From the NCBI GenBank assembly GCA_937934275.1, contig CALHAM010000074.1:1-51540 (forward strand): a stretch of DNA of 51,540 nucleotides, read 5' to 3'. The position numbers and the translations under genes are program-made. The notes below the pieces were generated by a model that worked only from the letters and a program-made list of their open reading frames with translations, was not told the DNA's origin and made no database searches. Shown piece after piece: positions 8,137 through 15,688 of this stretch. How positions within the stretch are numbered: position 1 is the first letter of the stretch; the number at the start of each line of letters is the position of its first letter. This DNA is from an uncultured Saprospiraceae bacterium. Its GTDB lineage: Bacteria > Bacteroidota > Bacteroidia > Chitinophagales > Saprospiraceae.

Positions 8137-9027
8137 TTAGGGCACCAAAGCAATGCGCTGCACAGTAACCGCGCCAGCCTCTGAATAAGCGCTTAAAAGG
8201 TAGATGCCCCGAGGCAAATGGCCCACGGGAACCTCCGAAAGATCACCGCTCAGCGCAATGTTCTCCCATACGAGCCGCCCTTGCGCGTCAAACAAGCGCA
8301 GCATTTTATAAGTACCACGCGTCCATAGCTGGGTTCGAGCCGGATTGGGCCACACACGAACGAGCCTCGCCTCGTCGTCAAAATTAGCAGTGTTTAGAGT
8401 CTGACAAACGTCAGGGAAAGGCCAGTATAGGTCGTTTTCATCCCTTCTGAAACAGCGAAAATAGAAGCTGTAGCCGTCCACATAACCCATGCAGAAAGGC
8501 ATATCCAGCAATAAAAAGGAGCAGGCATTGGGGTTGGTAGGGTCTTGTGCCAAACCAGTCATACCGATGCCTTCAATGGCAATATAGACTGGCCCCGCCC
8601 CCTGCCATTGAAAATGCTGAACGCGGCGCTGCTGATGGCCCACCATTAAGCGCGAGGTATCTACGACGACATACCACTGAAGGGCGCTCAGCTGCACGGT
8701 GTCGCCCGGCACCAGCGAGAAGTCGTAGATTTTAACGCGGCTAAGCGGGCTTCCTTCGGTCCTTAACCGATATACTTGCTGGCCCTCGGCTCGCACGTAA
8801 AAGTCTTCCGGAGGCAACGTAATCTGCCGATAAGTAATTTTTTTCCAAAGAGTGTTGTCGATGAGGGTGTCGCCTTCTACCGTGAGGGTATGAAAGCCCC
8901 AGTTACTTCCGTTCCAGCCCGTAGTTACATAATAAGTCCACTGGTCGCCTGTTTGGAACCACGGCTGAGAGAAAAGCGCTGGAGCGAGTATGGCAAACAA
9001 TGCGGCTAAAAGTGTCTTTTTGGTCAT
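8137..9027 (-). CDS. Secreted protein with type IX sorting tail, function unknown
   Basis: Protein of 296 residues. The start MTKKTLLAALFAILAPALFSQ is a signal peptide, with cleavage likely after FSQ. The middle is beta-rich without a motif I recognise. The last 75 residues are a Por-type C-terminal sorting domain: VRVWPNPARTQLW, LRLFDAQGRLVWEN, then LPRGIYLLSAYSEAG and a final QRIALVP. Such tails direct export across the outer membrane by the type IX system, for which gldJ and a porP/sprF-like gene lie at 24-27 kb. The longer frame to 9123 adds a basic non-signal extension and is rejected as the start. Confidence 0.8.
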   Translation of the reverse strand: MTKKTLLAALFAILAPALFSQPWFQTGDQWTYYVTTGWNGSNWGFHTLTVEGDTLIDNTLWKKITYRQITLPPEDFYVRAEGQQVYRLRTEGSPLSRVKIYDFSLVPGDTVQLSALQWYVVVDTSRLMVGHQQRRVQHFQWQGAGPVYIAIEGIGMTGLAQDPTNPNACSFLLLDMPFCMGYVDGYSFYFRCFRRDENDLYWPFPDVCQTLNTANFDDEARLVRVWPNPARTQLWTRGTYKMLRLFDAQGRLVWENIALSGDLSEVPVGHLPRGIYLLSAYSEAGAVTVQRIALVP

Positions 9028-9352
9028 GGCGCGAAGCGAGTGTTGCAAACGAATGCTTTCAGGAAGCTCGGAGAGCCTGAGTCGACCTTTACGCCTCCTT
9101 TCTCCTTGTTTAGAGCGGCACACAGGAGCAAACGCTGCTTTGTAGATTGGCTTTTTCTCACCTTGTTTTGTGCTTTGTTCCTTTTGGAAAATGCCCTTTG
9201 AAGCCCTCGACGCATTCCTCGAGCTGCTGTTGGCTAAAAAGCCTCCCGCCGTATCTTCGCCGCGTCAAAAAAGTAGGGTATGCCTGCAGACCTCTCTTTG
9301 ACCAGCGATTTCAGATCGAAAAGCATTGCCTAACCAATTTAACATCAACAAC
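9028..9352. other. Intergenic region of 325 bases
   Basis: Divergent spacer between the type IX cargo gene and pckA. It contains the pckA promoter candidate (9230-9259). The open frames crossing it have no recognisable protein character. No RNA gene or repeat was seen. Confidence 0.6.
9230..9259 (+). promoter_or_regulatory. Putative pckA promoter (TTGG-N18-TATCTTCG)
   Basis: TTGG at 9230-9233 and TATCTTCG at 9252-9259 (one mismatch to TAnnTTTG) have spacing close to the Bacteroidota consensus. The predicted leader to the ATG at 9353 would be roughly 85-90 bases. Confidence 0.4.
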
Positions 9353-10966
9353 ATGCAAGACATTGGACTTCGCAACCCAGCTGCTTCGCTCGAAAGTATC
9401 GGACTGAAGGGCTACAAAAAGGCTTATTGGAACCTCTTGCCTGAAGAGCTCATGGAGCATTCGATCCTCAAGGGCATGGGACAGTTGGCCGACAACGGCG
9501 CGCTAGTCATTTCTACCGGCGAATTTACGGGCCGCGCTCCGGAAGACCGCTTTATTGTGGAAGACAGCATCACGCGCCACAAGGTACACTGGGGCAAAGT
9601 CAACAAACCCTTCGATGCGAAGCAGTTCGACCGACTCTGGCGCAAAGTGTGCGCTTATCTGAAAAAGAAAGAAATATATGTGCGAGATGCGAAGGCCAAT
9701 GCCAGCTCCGATCCGCTCTATCACCTGCGCCTGCGGGTGATTACCGAGTATCCTTGGAGCAATCAGTTTGCCTACAACATGTTTCGGCGCCCTACACGCG
9801 AGGAAATTGAGGGCTTCGAGCCACACTGGACGGTGCTGTGCGCCCCTGGATTTCGCGCCGATCCGGCAGTGGATGGCACGCGCCAGCACAACTTTGCCAT
9901 CATCAACGTCAAGAAAAAGCGCTTGCTCATCGGTGGCACGGGCTATACGGGTGAAATCAAAAAAGGCATCTTTTCCGTCATCAATTTCATCTTGCCCACC
10001 CGCACCAGTGCACTGCCCATGCACTGCTCGGCCAATGTGGGCCCGAAAGGCGACATTGCGCTATTCTTTGGCCTTTCTGGAACGGGCAAAACTACCCTTA
10101 GCGCCGATCCCAATCGCCCGCTCATTGGCGACGACGAACACGCCTGGACGGACACAGAGGTCTTCAACTTCGAAGGCGGTTGCTACGCCAAAGTCATTGA
10201 CTTGAGCGAGGAAAAAGAACCCGACATCTACCGCGCCATGCGCCACGGTGCGATCCTGGAGAACACGGTTTTCTTCCCTAACACGCGCACCATCAATTAC
10301 GCCGACCGCAGCATTACGGAAAACACGCGGGCATCCTATCCCATTCACTTTATAGCCAACGCCGTGCCCAGCGGCAATGCGGCGGGCAATCCTAAGAACA
10401 TTTTCTTCTTGACGTGCGACGCTTTTGGCGTGCTGCCTCCTATTAGCCGCTTAACGCCCGAACAGGCGATGTACCATTTCATCAGCGGCTATACCGCCAA
10501 AGTCGCCGGTACCGAAGTGGGCATTACCGACCCTAAAACGACTTTCTCAGCGTGTTTCGGTGCCCCCTTCTTGCCGCTACACCCAGCCAAATACGCAGAA
10601 ATGCTGGGCAAAAAGTTGCGCAAGAGCAAAGCAAGCGTCTGGCTGGTCAACACCGGTTGGAGCGGTGGTGCCTTTGGCGTGGGCAAGCGCATCAAATTAG
10701 CCTACACGCGCGCCATGGTTACTGCAGCCCTTGAAGGCGCCTTGGATAATGTCCCCTACACAAAGCACGAGGTATTCGGCCTCGCTATGCCGACGACTTG
10801 CCCAAATGTGCCCGACGAAATACTGAATCCGCGCAACACTTGGGAAGACAAAGCCGCCTATGACGCTAAGGCCCGGCAATTGGCCCAAGAGTTTGTGGCT
10901 AACTTTCAAAAGTTTGCCGGCGAGGCTAGCCCAGAAATTTTGGCAGCTGGTCCGGTGTTGAAATAA
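9353..10966 (+). CDS. pckA: Phosphoenolpyruvate carboxykinase (ATP)
   Basis: Interconverts oxaloacetate plus ATP and phosphoenolpyruvate, CO2 and ADP, the committed step of gluconeogenesis. Length 537 is typical of the ATP-dependent family. Visible motifs include the kinase-1a P-loop GLSGTGKTTLSADP (about 240-253), kinase-2 LIGDDEHAW (about 257-265), and the substrate-binding stretch STGEFTGRAPEDRF near the N-terminus. The C-terminal NTGWSGGAFGVGKRI and TRAMVTAAL segments are also standard. The ATG at 9353 is chosen over TTG at 9326. A strong hairpin terminator follows directly. Confidence 0.97.
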   Translation: MQDIGLRNPAASLESIGLKGYKKAYWNLLPEELMEHSILKGMGQLADNGALVISTGEFTGRAPEDRFIVEDSITRHKVHWGKVNKPFDAKQFDRLWRKVCAYLKKKEIYVRDAKANASSDPLYHLRLRVITEYPWSNQFAYNMFRRPTREEIEGFEPHWTVLCAPGFRADPAVDGTRQHNFAIINVKKKRLLIGGTGYTGEIKKGIFSVINFILPTRTSALPMHCSANVGPKGDIALFFGLSGTGKTTLSADPNRPLIGDDEHAWTDTEVFNFEGGCYAKVIDLSEEKEPDIYRAMRHGAILENTVFFPNTRTINYADRSITENTRASYPIHFIANAVPSGNAAGNPKNIFFLTCDAFGVLPPISRLTPEQAMYHFISGYTAKVAGTEVGITDPKTTFSACFGAPFLPLHPAKYAEMLGKKLRKSKASVWLVNTGWSGGAFGVGKRIKLAYTRAMVTAALEGALDNVPYTKHEVFGLAMPTTCPNVPDEILNPRNTWEDKAAYDAKARQLAQEFVANFQKFAGEASPEILAAGPVLK

Positions 10967-10988
10967 GAGCGCTTCGGCCCGCGTTTGC

Positions 10989-11036
10989 CGCATCCGCGTT
11001 TCGGCTCTTACCAGCTGGAGCGCGGATGCGTTTTTC
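10989..11036 (+). terminator. Rho-independent terminator after pckA
   Basis: CGCATCCGCG (10989-10998) pairs perfectly with CGCGGATGCG (11021-11030), with a 22-base loop, followed by TTTTTCT. Confidence 0.75.
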
Positions 11037-11094
11037 TCATGACCCGACGCATCTGGCCTACATCAGAAAAATCAAAAAATCAAAATCCTGACCG

Positions 11095-12522
11095 ATGTTT
11101 TGTGTTTTTGCGACAACACTTGCCCAAAAGAGTGATAGGCCCTGCGCTTCAAAACCAGCGCCCGAACGTTTGAACCAACGGCTCAAGGGCCTATTGTGCC
11201 TCATAAGTTTAGTCCTCGTTTTGACCCTCATTTTGCCCGTTGGGCTTTTGGGGCAAAGACCCGCAGCAGATACAGTAGTAAGCCGCCTTTTTCCGCCCAA
11301 TGCGCGCTTGCAGTGGGTGCGCTATTACCGCGGTCGCTTCGATGACATGGCAGAGGTACTGCTCTCGTTGGGGTACGACGGCACCAGCTGTCGCGGCCAG
11401 ATGACCTATCTGCGCAGCAAAGTCACCCTTGCACTAAATGGCACCTTCGACGATGCCCTCTTGGTGCTGACCGAGAGCACTCCCGACGGGGTAGTCTGTG
11501 GTCAGCTGAGCGGAGCAATTCAAGGAGAAATCCTGCAGGCCGAATGGATGAATGTGGCCAACACAATAGGCGCTGTCTTGCACGCCCGCGAGGTGAAAGC
11601 ACCCAATACTGTACCCAAACCCTGTGGCGACAACAAGTGGGCCGCGCGCTATGTCGCCCGTTGGAACGACGCCCGCCTCGACCTAGTCCTAACTCGACAG
11701 AGCAACCTCCAGCTAAGCGGCTACCTGTGGATAGAGGCCGAAAACAAAACGTATCCCCTTCGCGGCAAGATGCTCAGCGAAGAGCGCTACGAAGTGCAGG
11801 CCCTACTGCCCAACGGAAAGGTGGCCGCTCATCTGCAGGGTAACCTTCAAAACCCACAAGCCCACGAATGCCAATGGATCGGCTCCGGCGAAAAACGCAC
11901 CTTCAAACTCACTCAACGCGCCCGACTGGCCAGCGACTGCATTGAGTACGCCGACTATTTGAGCAGCTACGATCTCCTGTATCCGCGCTTAGAGTGCGCC
12001 AACTGCCACCAAACCCTCGACCGAATCGCTACTGAATGGATAGAGCGAGTCAAAACGGCTATCAGCGCGCAACAGCGCCCCCTGACACCTGAAAATCGCA
12101 ATGCCCTGCGCGCCAGCGCTTGGTATAGCATCAGCTGCTGGACGGAGACCGTCTTTTGCGGCCAACTTTTCTTTAGCGAGTCCTGGCAACAGCCTTCCTC
12201 AGCCCGGGCGTTCAACTTCGACCTGCGCACAGGCAAGGAAATCACCTTTGAAGACCTCTTTAACCGCAATTTCAATGCCCGCGAATGGTTGGCCGATTAC
12301 GCCCGCAAAGAGTCGCCTAAGTTGCCTAAATACGCCACCGACTCTCCCTTTCGCGAATGGCTGGCCAAAGAGGGCTTCCCCATTGCCGTCATTCGCCGCG
12401 AAGGCCTCGAAATCTGCACGCCCTTTCACGCCATTTACGGCCAGCATAGCCTCATCGTACCCTACAGCCTGCTGAAGCCCTACATGCGGCGCGACAACCC
12501 GATCACCGACTTGGTAAAGTGA
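11095..12522 (+). CDS. Exported protein with C-terminal DUF3298-like domain
   Basis: Protein of 475 residues. A strongly hydrophobic segment at about 31-53 (GLLCLISLVLVLTLILPVGLLGQ) is preceded by a basic stretch, consistent with a signal peptide or anchor. The middle is rich in short beta strands (DARLDLVLTRQSNLQLSGYLWIE). The last 150 residues resemble the DUF3298/RsiV-type domain: FNFDLRTGKEITFEDLF, then an FHAIYGQHSLIVPYSLLKPYM ending. The function of these domains is not settled; some bind lysozyme or peptidoglycan fragments. Two Cys pairs (CANC, and the SCW/FCG region) may form disulfides. The 29 residues before the hydrophobic segment are long for a signal peptide, so the true start may be a later non-ATG codon. 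Confidence 0.6.
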   Translation: MFCVFATTLAQKSDRPCASKPAPERLNQRLKGLLCLISLVLVLTLILPVGLLGQRPAADTVVSRLFPPNARLQWVRYYRGRFDDMAEVLLSLGYDGTSCRGQMTYLRSKVTLALNGTFDDALLVLTESTPDGVVCGQLSGAIQGEILQAEWMNVANTIGAVLHAREVKAPNTVPKPCGDNKWAARYVARWNDARLDLVLTRQSNLQLSGYLWIEAENKTYPLRGKMLSEERYEVQALLPNGKVAAHLQGNLQNPQAHECQWIGSGEKRTFKLTQRARLASDCIEYADYLSSYDLLYPRLECANCHQTLDRIATEWIERVKTAISAQQRPLTPENRNALRASAWYSISCWTETVFCGQLFFSESWQQPSSARAFNFDLRTGKEITFEDLFNRNFNAREWLADYARKESPKLPKYATDSPFREWLAKEGFPIAVIRREGLEICTPFHAIYGQHSLIVPYSLLKPYMRRDNPITDLVK

Positions 12523-12575
12523 ACTTAACGGTATATCGGCCGTTTCTTTAAGCCTAAAAGGTTTTATGCGGACAC

Positions 12576-12583
12576 TACTTTTG
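12576..12583 (+). promoter_or_regulatory. Putative -7 box (TACTTTTG) for the M28 peptidase gene
   Basis: Exact TAnnTTTG match 23 bases before the ATG at 12607. No convincing -33 partner was seen. Confidence 0.45.
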
Positions 12584-12606
12584 GCTCTCTAAAACAGGTA
12601 AACATC

Positions 12607-13854
12607 ATGAAGAGAAGCATCCAAACCTTAGCGCTGTCTTGCCTCCTAGGCTTGGCGCATCTATCCCTATTGGCCCAGGCGACCATTTCCGAACAACGCT
12701 TGCGCCGAGACATCACCTATTTAGCCTCCGATAAGCTCAAAGGGCGCGGGACAGCCACCCCCGAAGAACAAAAGGCCGCCCAGTATATCGCCAAGCAATT
12801 CAAGAAAGCGGGCCTTAAGCCCATGGGCGACAACGGTACTTGGTTTCACACGTTTACTTTCAAAAAATCGAACGACCCCCACGGCGGCGAAGCCATTGAG
12901 GCACCGCTGCTTACGAGCCGAAACGTCGTCGGTTTTCTAGATAACGGCGCCCCACATACCGTCATCATCGGCGCCCACTACGACCACCTCGGCCTAGGGC
13001 ACGACCGCAACTCGCTAGACGCTAATCCGATAGGTAAAATACACAACGGCGCCGACGATAACGCTTCGGGCACTGCCGGCGTCCTCGAATTGGCCCGCTA
13101 CTTGGCTAAAAATGGCGTCCGCGAGCGCTACAACTATCTGTTCATTTGCTTTTCCGCTGAAGAACTCGGCCTCATCGGCTCTAAAAAGTACACTGAGCGC
13201 CCAACCATTGACCTCAGTCAAGTGCATTTCATGATCAATATGGACATGATTGGCCGCCTCAACGACGAGCGCCGACTGGTGGTCGGGGGCGTGGGTACGG
13301 CGCCCGATTTCGTCCCTCTATTGGAAAGCCTCCCTCAAAAACAGGTAGCCATCAAAATGGACAGCAGTGGCATCGGCCCCAGCGACCACACTTCCTTTTA
13401 CTTAAAAAACATCCCAGTCCTCTTCTTCTTTACCGGCCAGCACGCTGACTACCACAAACCTACCGATGACGTGGATAAAATCAACTTTTCGGGCCAAAAG
13501 GCTGTGCTCGAACTCATAGTGCAAGTCATCGAAGCCCTCGACCAAAAACCCAAGCTGGCCTTCCAGCCCACGCGCTCCCGCACCGAAGACACTCCGCGCT
13601 TCCGCGTTACCTTAGGCATCATGCCGGACTATACCTTCGAGGGCGAAGGCGTCTACGTAGACGGTGTTACCGAGGGCAAACCTGCCGCCAGCGCTGGGCT
13701 ACAGCGCGGCGATCGCATCATTGCTTTGGGCGACATGGAAGTGCACAGTGTGCGCGAATACATGCAGGCGCTGTCGAAATTTCAAAAAGGCGACACCACC
13801 ACCGTTCGCTTCGTGCGCGGCAACGAGACGTTGGTGCGCGAGGTCACCTTCTAA
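12607..13854 (+). CDS. Secreted M28-family zinc aminopeptidase with C-terminal PDZ domain
   Basis: Protein of 415 residues starting with a signal peptide (MKRSIQTLALSCLLGLAHLSLLAQ). The di-zinc M28 core is complete: His124 in IGAHYDHLG, Asp150/151 in NGADDNASG, Glu185/186 in FSAEELGLIGS, Asp213 in INMDMIGRL and His283 in ADYHKPTDD. Residues about 335-415 form a PDZ domain (GVYVDGVTEGKPAASAGLQ, then GDRIIALGD). It probably acts in the periplasm or outside the cell on peptide N-termini. Unlike other exported proteins nearby it lacks a type IX tail. It stands alone between a weak upstream hairpin and the strong palindromic terminator. Confidence 0.9.
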   Translation: MKRSIQTLALSCLLGLAHLSLLAQATISEQRLRRDITYLASDKLKGRGTATPEEQKAAQYIAKQFKKAGLKPMGDNGTWFHTFTFKKSNDPHGGEAIEAPLLTSRNVVGFLDNGAPHTVIIGAHYDHLGLGHDRNSLDANPIGKIHNGADDNASGTAGVLELARYLAKNGVRERYNYLFICFSAEELGLIGSKKYTERPTIDLSQVHFMINMDMIGRLNDERRLVVGGVGTAPDFVPLLESLPQKQVAIKMDSSGIGPSDHTSFYLKNIPVLFFFTGQHADYHKPTDDVDKINFSGQKAVLELIVQVIEALDQKPKLAFQPTRSRTEDTPRFRVTLGIMPDYTFEGEGVYVDGVTEGKPAASAGLQRGDRIIALGDMEVHSVREYMQALSKFQKGDTTTVRFVRGNETLVREVTF

Positions 13855-13879
13855 GGAATTAGCCGTTGGCCAAAACAAG

Positions 13880-13917
13880 AAAGCGCCCTTGCTTTCCATG
13901 GAAAGCAAGGGCGCTTT
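13880..13917. terminator. Bidirectional terminator: perfect 38-base palindrome
   Basis: A 17-bp perfect stem (13880-13896 with 13901-13917) closes a CATG loop, so the whole 38 bases equal their own reverse complement. It sits between two convergent genes (M28 peptidase and the next cargo gene), with T-rich flanks (GTTTTG) mainly on the minus strand. Confidence 0.7.
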
Positions 13918-13938
13918 GTCGCACTCAAAGGCATCGGC

Positions 13939-15348
13939 TCAGTGCCGGACAAACAGGGCTTTAGGCGGCGAAGGTGTACCTACCTCCGCCAGCCAGTAGA
14001 GGCCTTCGGGTAGGCCATTGAGGTCGAGGGGGAAGCGGTTTTCGCCCTCTGTGAGCCACAGGCGGATTTCACGAGCAAGCGAGCCGTCAAGTGCCCACAG
14101 GCGAAAGGTCGCCTCGCGCAGGTTTTCTTGGGTGTTGGCTACCAGCCAAGCCCGCCCCAGATTAGGTTCGTATTGGAGGTCCCATTTATCTGCAGGCACT
14201 TCAGCCTCTTGTAGCGCATGGTCGGCCAGCATACTCAGGGCGTTGCCGGCCGAGCGGTAGAAATATGTGTTCATGCCGTCGGAGAAAGCAGCTCCCGTCA
14301 TAGCGTAATGCGCGCCATCGCGGATGAGCGTGGCCGCATAGATGGGACCAGGAGCGGCAATTTCGCGCTGCTCCACCACATTGCCGTTCAGGTCAGTGCG
14401 CGTTACGGAGATGTTGTCGCCTACCTTGCCGGTGAAGAGAATGTTTTGGGTATTAGGGAGGAAGGTTACGCTGAAGCCTTCGTTCTCGTCGTAGTCGCTG
14501 CGGGTAGCACTGCGAAAATAGCGTTCCCACATCCACTCGCCGCGCTCGTTCCCAACAGCAGCATAATGAGCGGTATGGAGTGCTGTGGGCAGCTCTCGAT
14601 ATACCGAGCCGATAACCGCAAAGCGACCGTCGCTCAGAGGAGCAATATCGGTCAGCCGGCCAATTTCGGGCGCTCCGAGCGGCAAAGCGGGAAAGGAGAT
14701 GGTCCGCGACCATACCACCTGTTTAGTCCCTAGATGCACCTTACTCACGCGGTTGGCGCCCATGACGATACAGGCCTTACCGCTACTGGTGAGGTAGGCA
14801 TCAATGGCTTCGGGCACCGGATAGGTGTTCTGCCACAACACCGAGCCGTCGGCACTCAGTTGGACCAGTTGCAATAGGTTCCCCAACGCCCCCACGGCCA
14901 AGTAACCACCGGCGGGCAGGGGAAGCAGTTGGGTGAACTTCGTGGTGTTAGGATAGGTGTTCTCCCACATGACTTGACCAGAGGCATTCAGGCGCACCAC
15001 CCAGCCGCGGCTTGTCGGAGCAGATTTTGCACCAGCTACCAACCACCCATCTGCTAAGGCAACTACCCCACGCCCGAAAGCCTCGTCGGTATCGGGCGAA
15101 CCGTATGCTCGGTGAAACAGAGCGTTACCGCCTTGATCTACGCGCAGAAAAAAGGCATCGGGGCGCGCCCCAATGCTTGAGCGCTGTTCGCCAAAGATGG
15201 CATATCCTCCACCCGCAGCCGGCAGAATGGCCCACCCTGCATCGTAGCCGGGCGCCAGATTAAAAACCTTATTGATGGCCGTCTGGCTCGCACCCAGGAT
15301 GGGCAGCCACAAACACAACAGGCTTAAACATCGCGTAAGAGTAAACAT
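13939..15348 (-). CDS. Secreted repeat (probable beta-propeller) protein with type IX-like tail
   Basis: Protein of 469 residues with signal peptide MFTLTRCLSLLCLWLPILGASQ. Repeats of the form GGYAIFGEQR, DGWLVAGAKS, GGYLAVGALG and DGRFAVIGSV, each followed by a W-V-RLN-x-G-x-VMWENTYP-like strand, suggest propeller blades as in outer-surface proteins of Bacteroidota. The C-terminus (FRLWALDGSLAREIRLWLT, then LNGLPEGLYWLAEVG, final ALFVRH) matches a somewhat degenerate Por sorting domain. No catalytic motif was seen; a binding or adhesion role is possible. Confidence 0.75.
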   Translation of the reverse strand: MFTLTRCLSLLCLWLPILGASQTAINKVFNLAPGYDAGWAILPAAGGGYAIFGEQRSSIGARPDAFFLRVDQGGNALFHRAYGSPDTDEAFGRGVVALADGWLVAGAKSAPTSRGWVVRLNASGQVMWENTYPNTTKFTQLLPLPAGGYLAVGALGNLLQLVQLSADGSVLWQNTYPVPEAIDAYLTSSGKACIVMGANRVSKVHLGTKQVVWSRTISFPALPLGAPEIGRLTDIAPLSDGRFAVIGSVYRELPTALHTAHYAAVGNERGEWMWERYFRSATRSDYDENEGFSVTFLPNTQNILFTGKVGDNISVTRTDLNGNVVEQREIAAPGPIYAATLIRDGAHYAMTGAAFSDGMNTYFYRSAGNALSMLADHALQEAEVPADKWDLQYEPNLGRAWLVANTQENLREATFRLWALDGSLAREIRLWLTEGENRFPLDLNGLPEGLYWLAEVGTPSPPKALFVRH

Positions 15349-15568
15349 AAAACAGGATTTTGTTGTGAAAAAAATGCGCCTCCCTCACGTAGGCACAGGA
15401 CACAAAAGTACACTTCGCAGGCGCTTTCTGAGGCGGCGAACTGCTGCAAAGCCAACTTGCGGACATTCCCGAGTAGGAGTCTCCCCAACACCCGTTTTCG
15501 GGCCATAAGCCCAAAACTTATTTTCAAAAAAACTCACTCGCTAGCCCTTTTTCATAGTTGAGATCGCG

Positions 15569-15576
15569 TACTTTTG
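15569..15576 (+). promoter_or_regulatory. Putative rpsA -7 box (TACTTTTG)
   Basis: Exact TAnnTTTG match. Transcription from here would give an rpsA leader of about 105-110 bases that includes the paired elements at 15598-15657. Confidence 0.5.
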
Positions 15577-15597
15577 CGCGCCTTTTTGAGTATCCTC

Positions 15598-15657
15598 ACT
15601 GAAAAGGAAAAGGGGTAAGAGCCTCGCCCGTGCAGAGAGGCTCGCATTTAGTTCAGT
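15598..15657 (+). promoter_or_regulatory. Structured rpsA leader (nested stems)
   Basis: An inner stem GAGCCTC (15619-15625) pairs with GAGGCTC (15637-15643). An outer stem ACTGAA (15598-15603) pairs with TTCAGT (15652-15657). Together they could fold into one stem-loop with an internal loop in the 5' leader. There is no U-run after it, so it is not a terminator; autoregulation by S1 is a plausible role. Confidence 0.4.
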
Positions 15658-15688
15658 AAATCCCCCAAAAAACGCAATCACTCACATT

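Larger units (their letters stand above)
15349..15688. other. Intergenic region of 340 bases upstream of rpsA
   Basis: Divergent spacer between the cargo gene and rpsA. It holds the rpsA promoter candidate and a structured leader (listed separately). The overlapping short frames on both strands look like chance. Confidence 0.6.

Noticed and set aside
13880-13917. Attachment site of a mobile element
   Set aside because: No integrase, no direct repeats and no foreign genes are nearby; its place between convergent stops fits a terminator.
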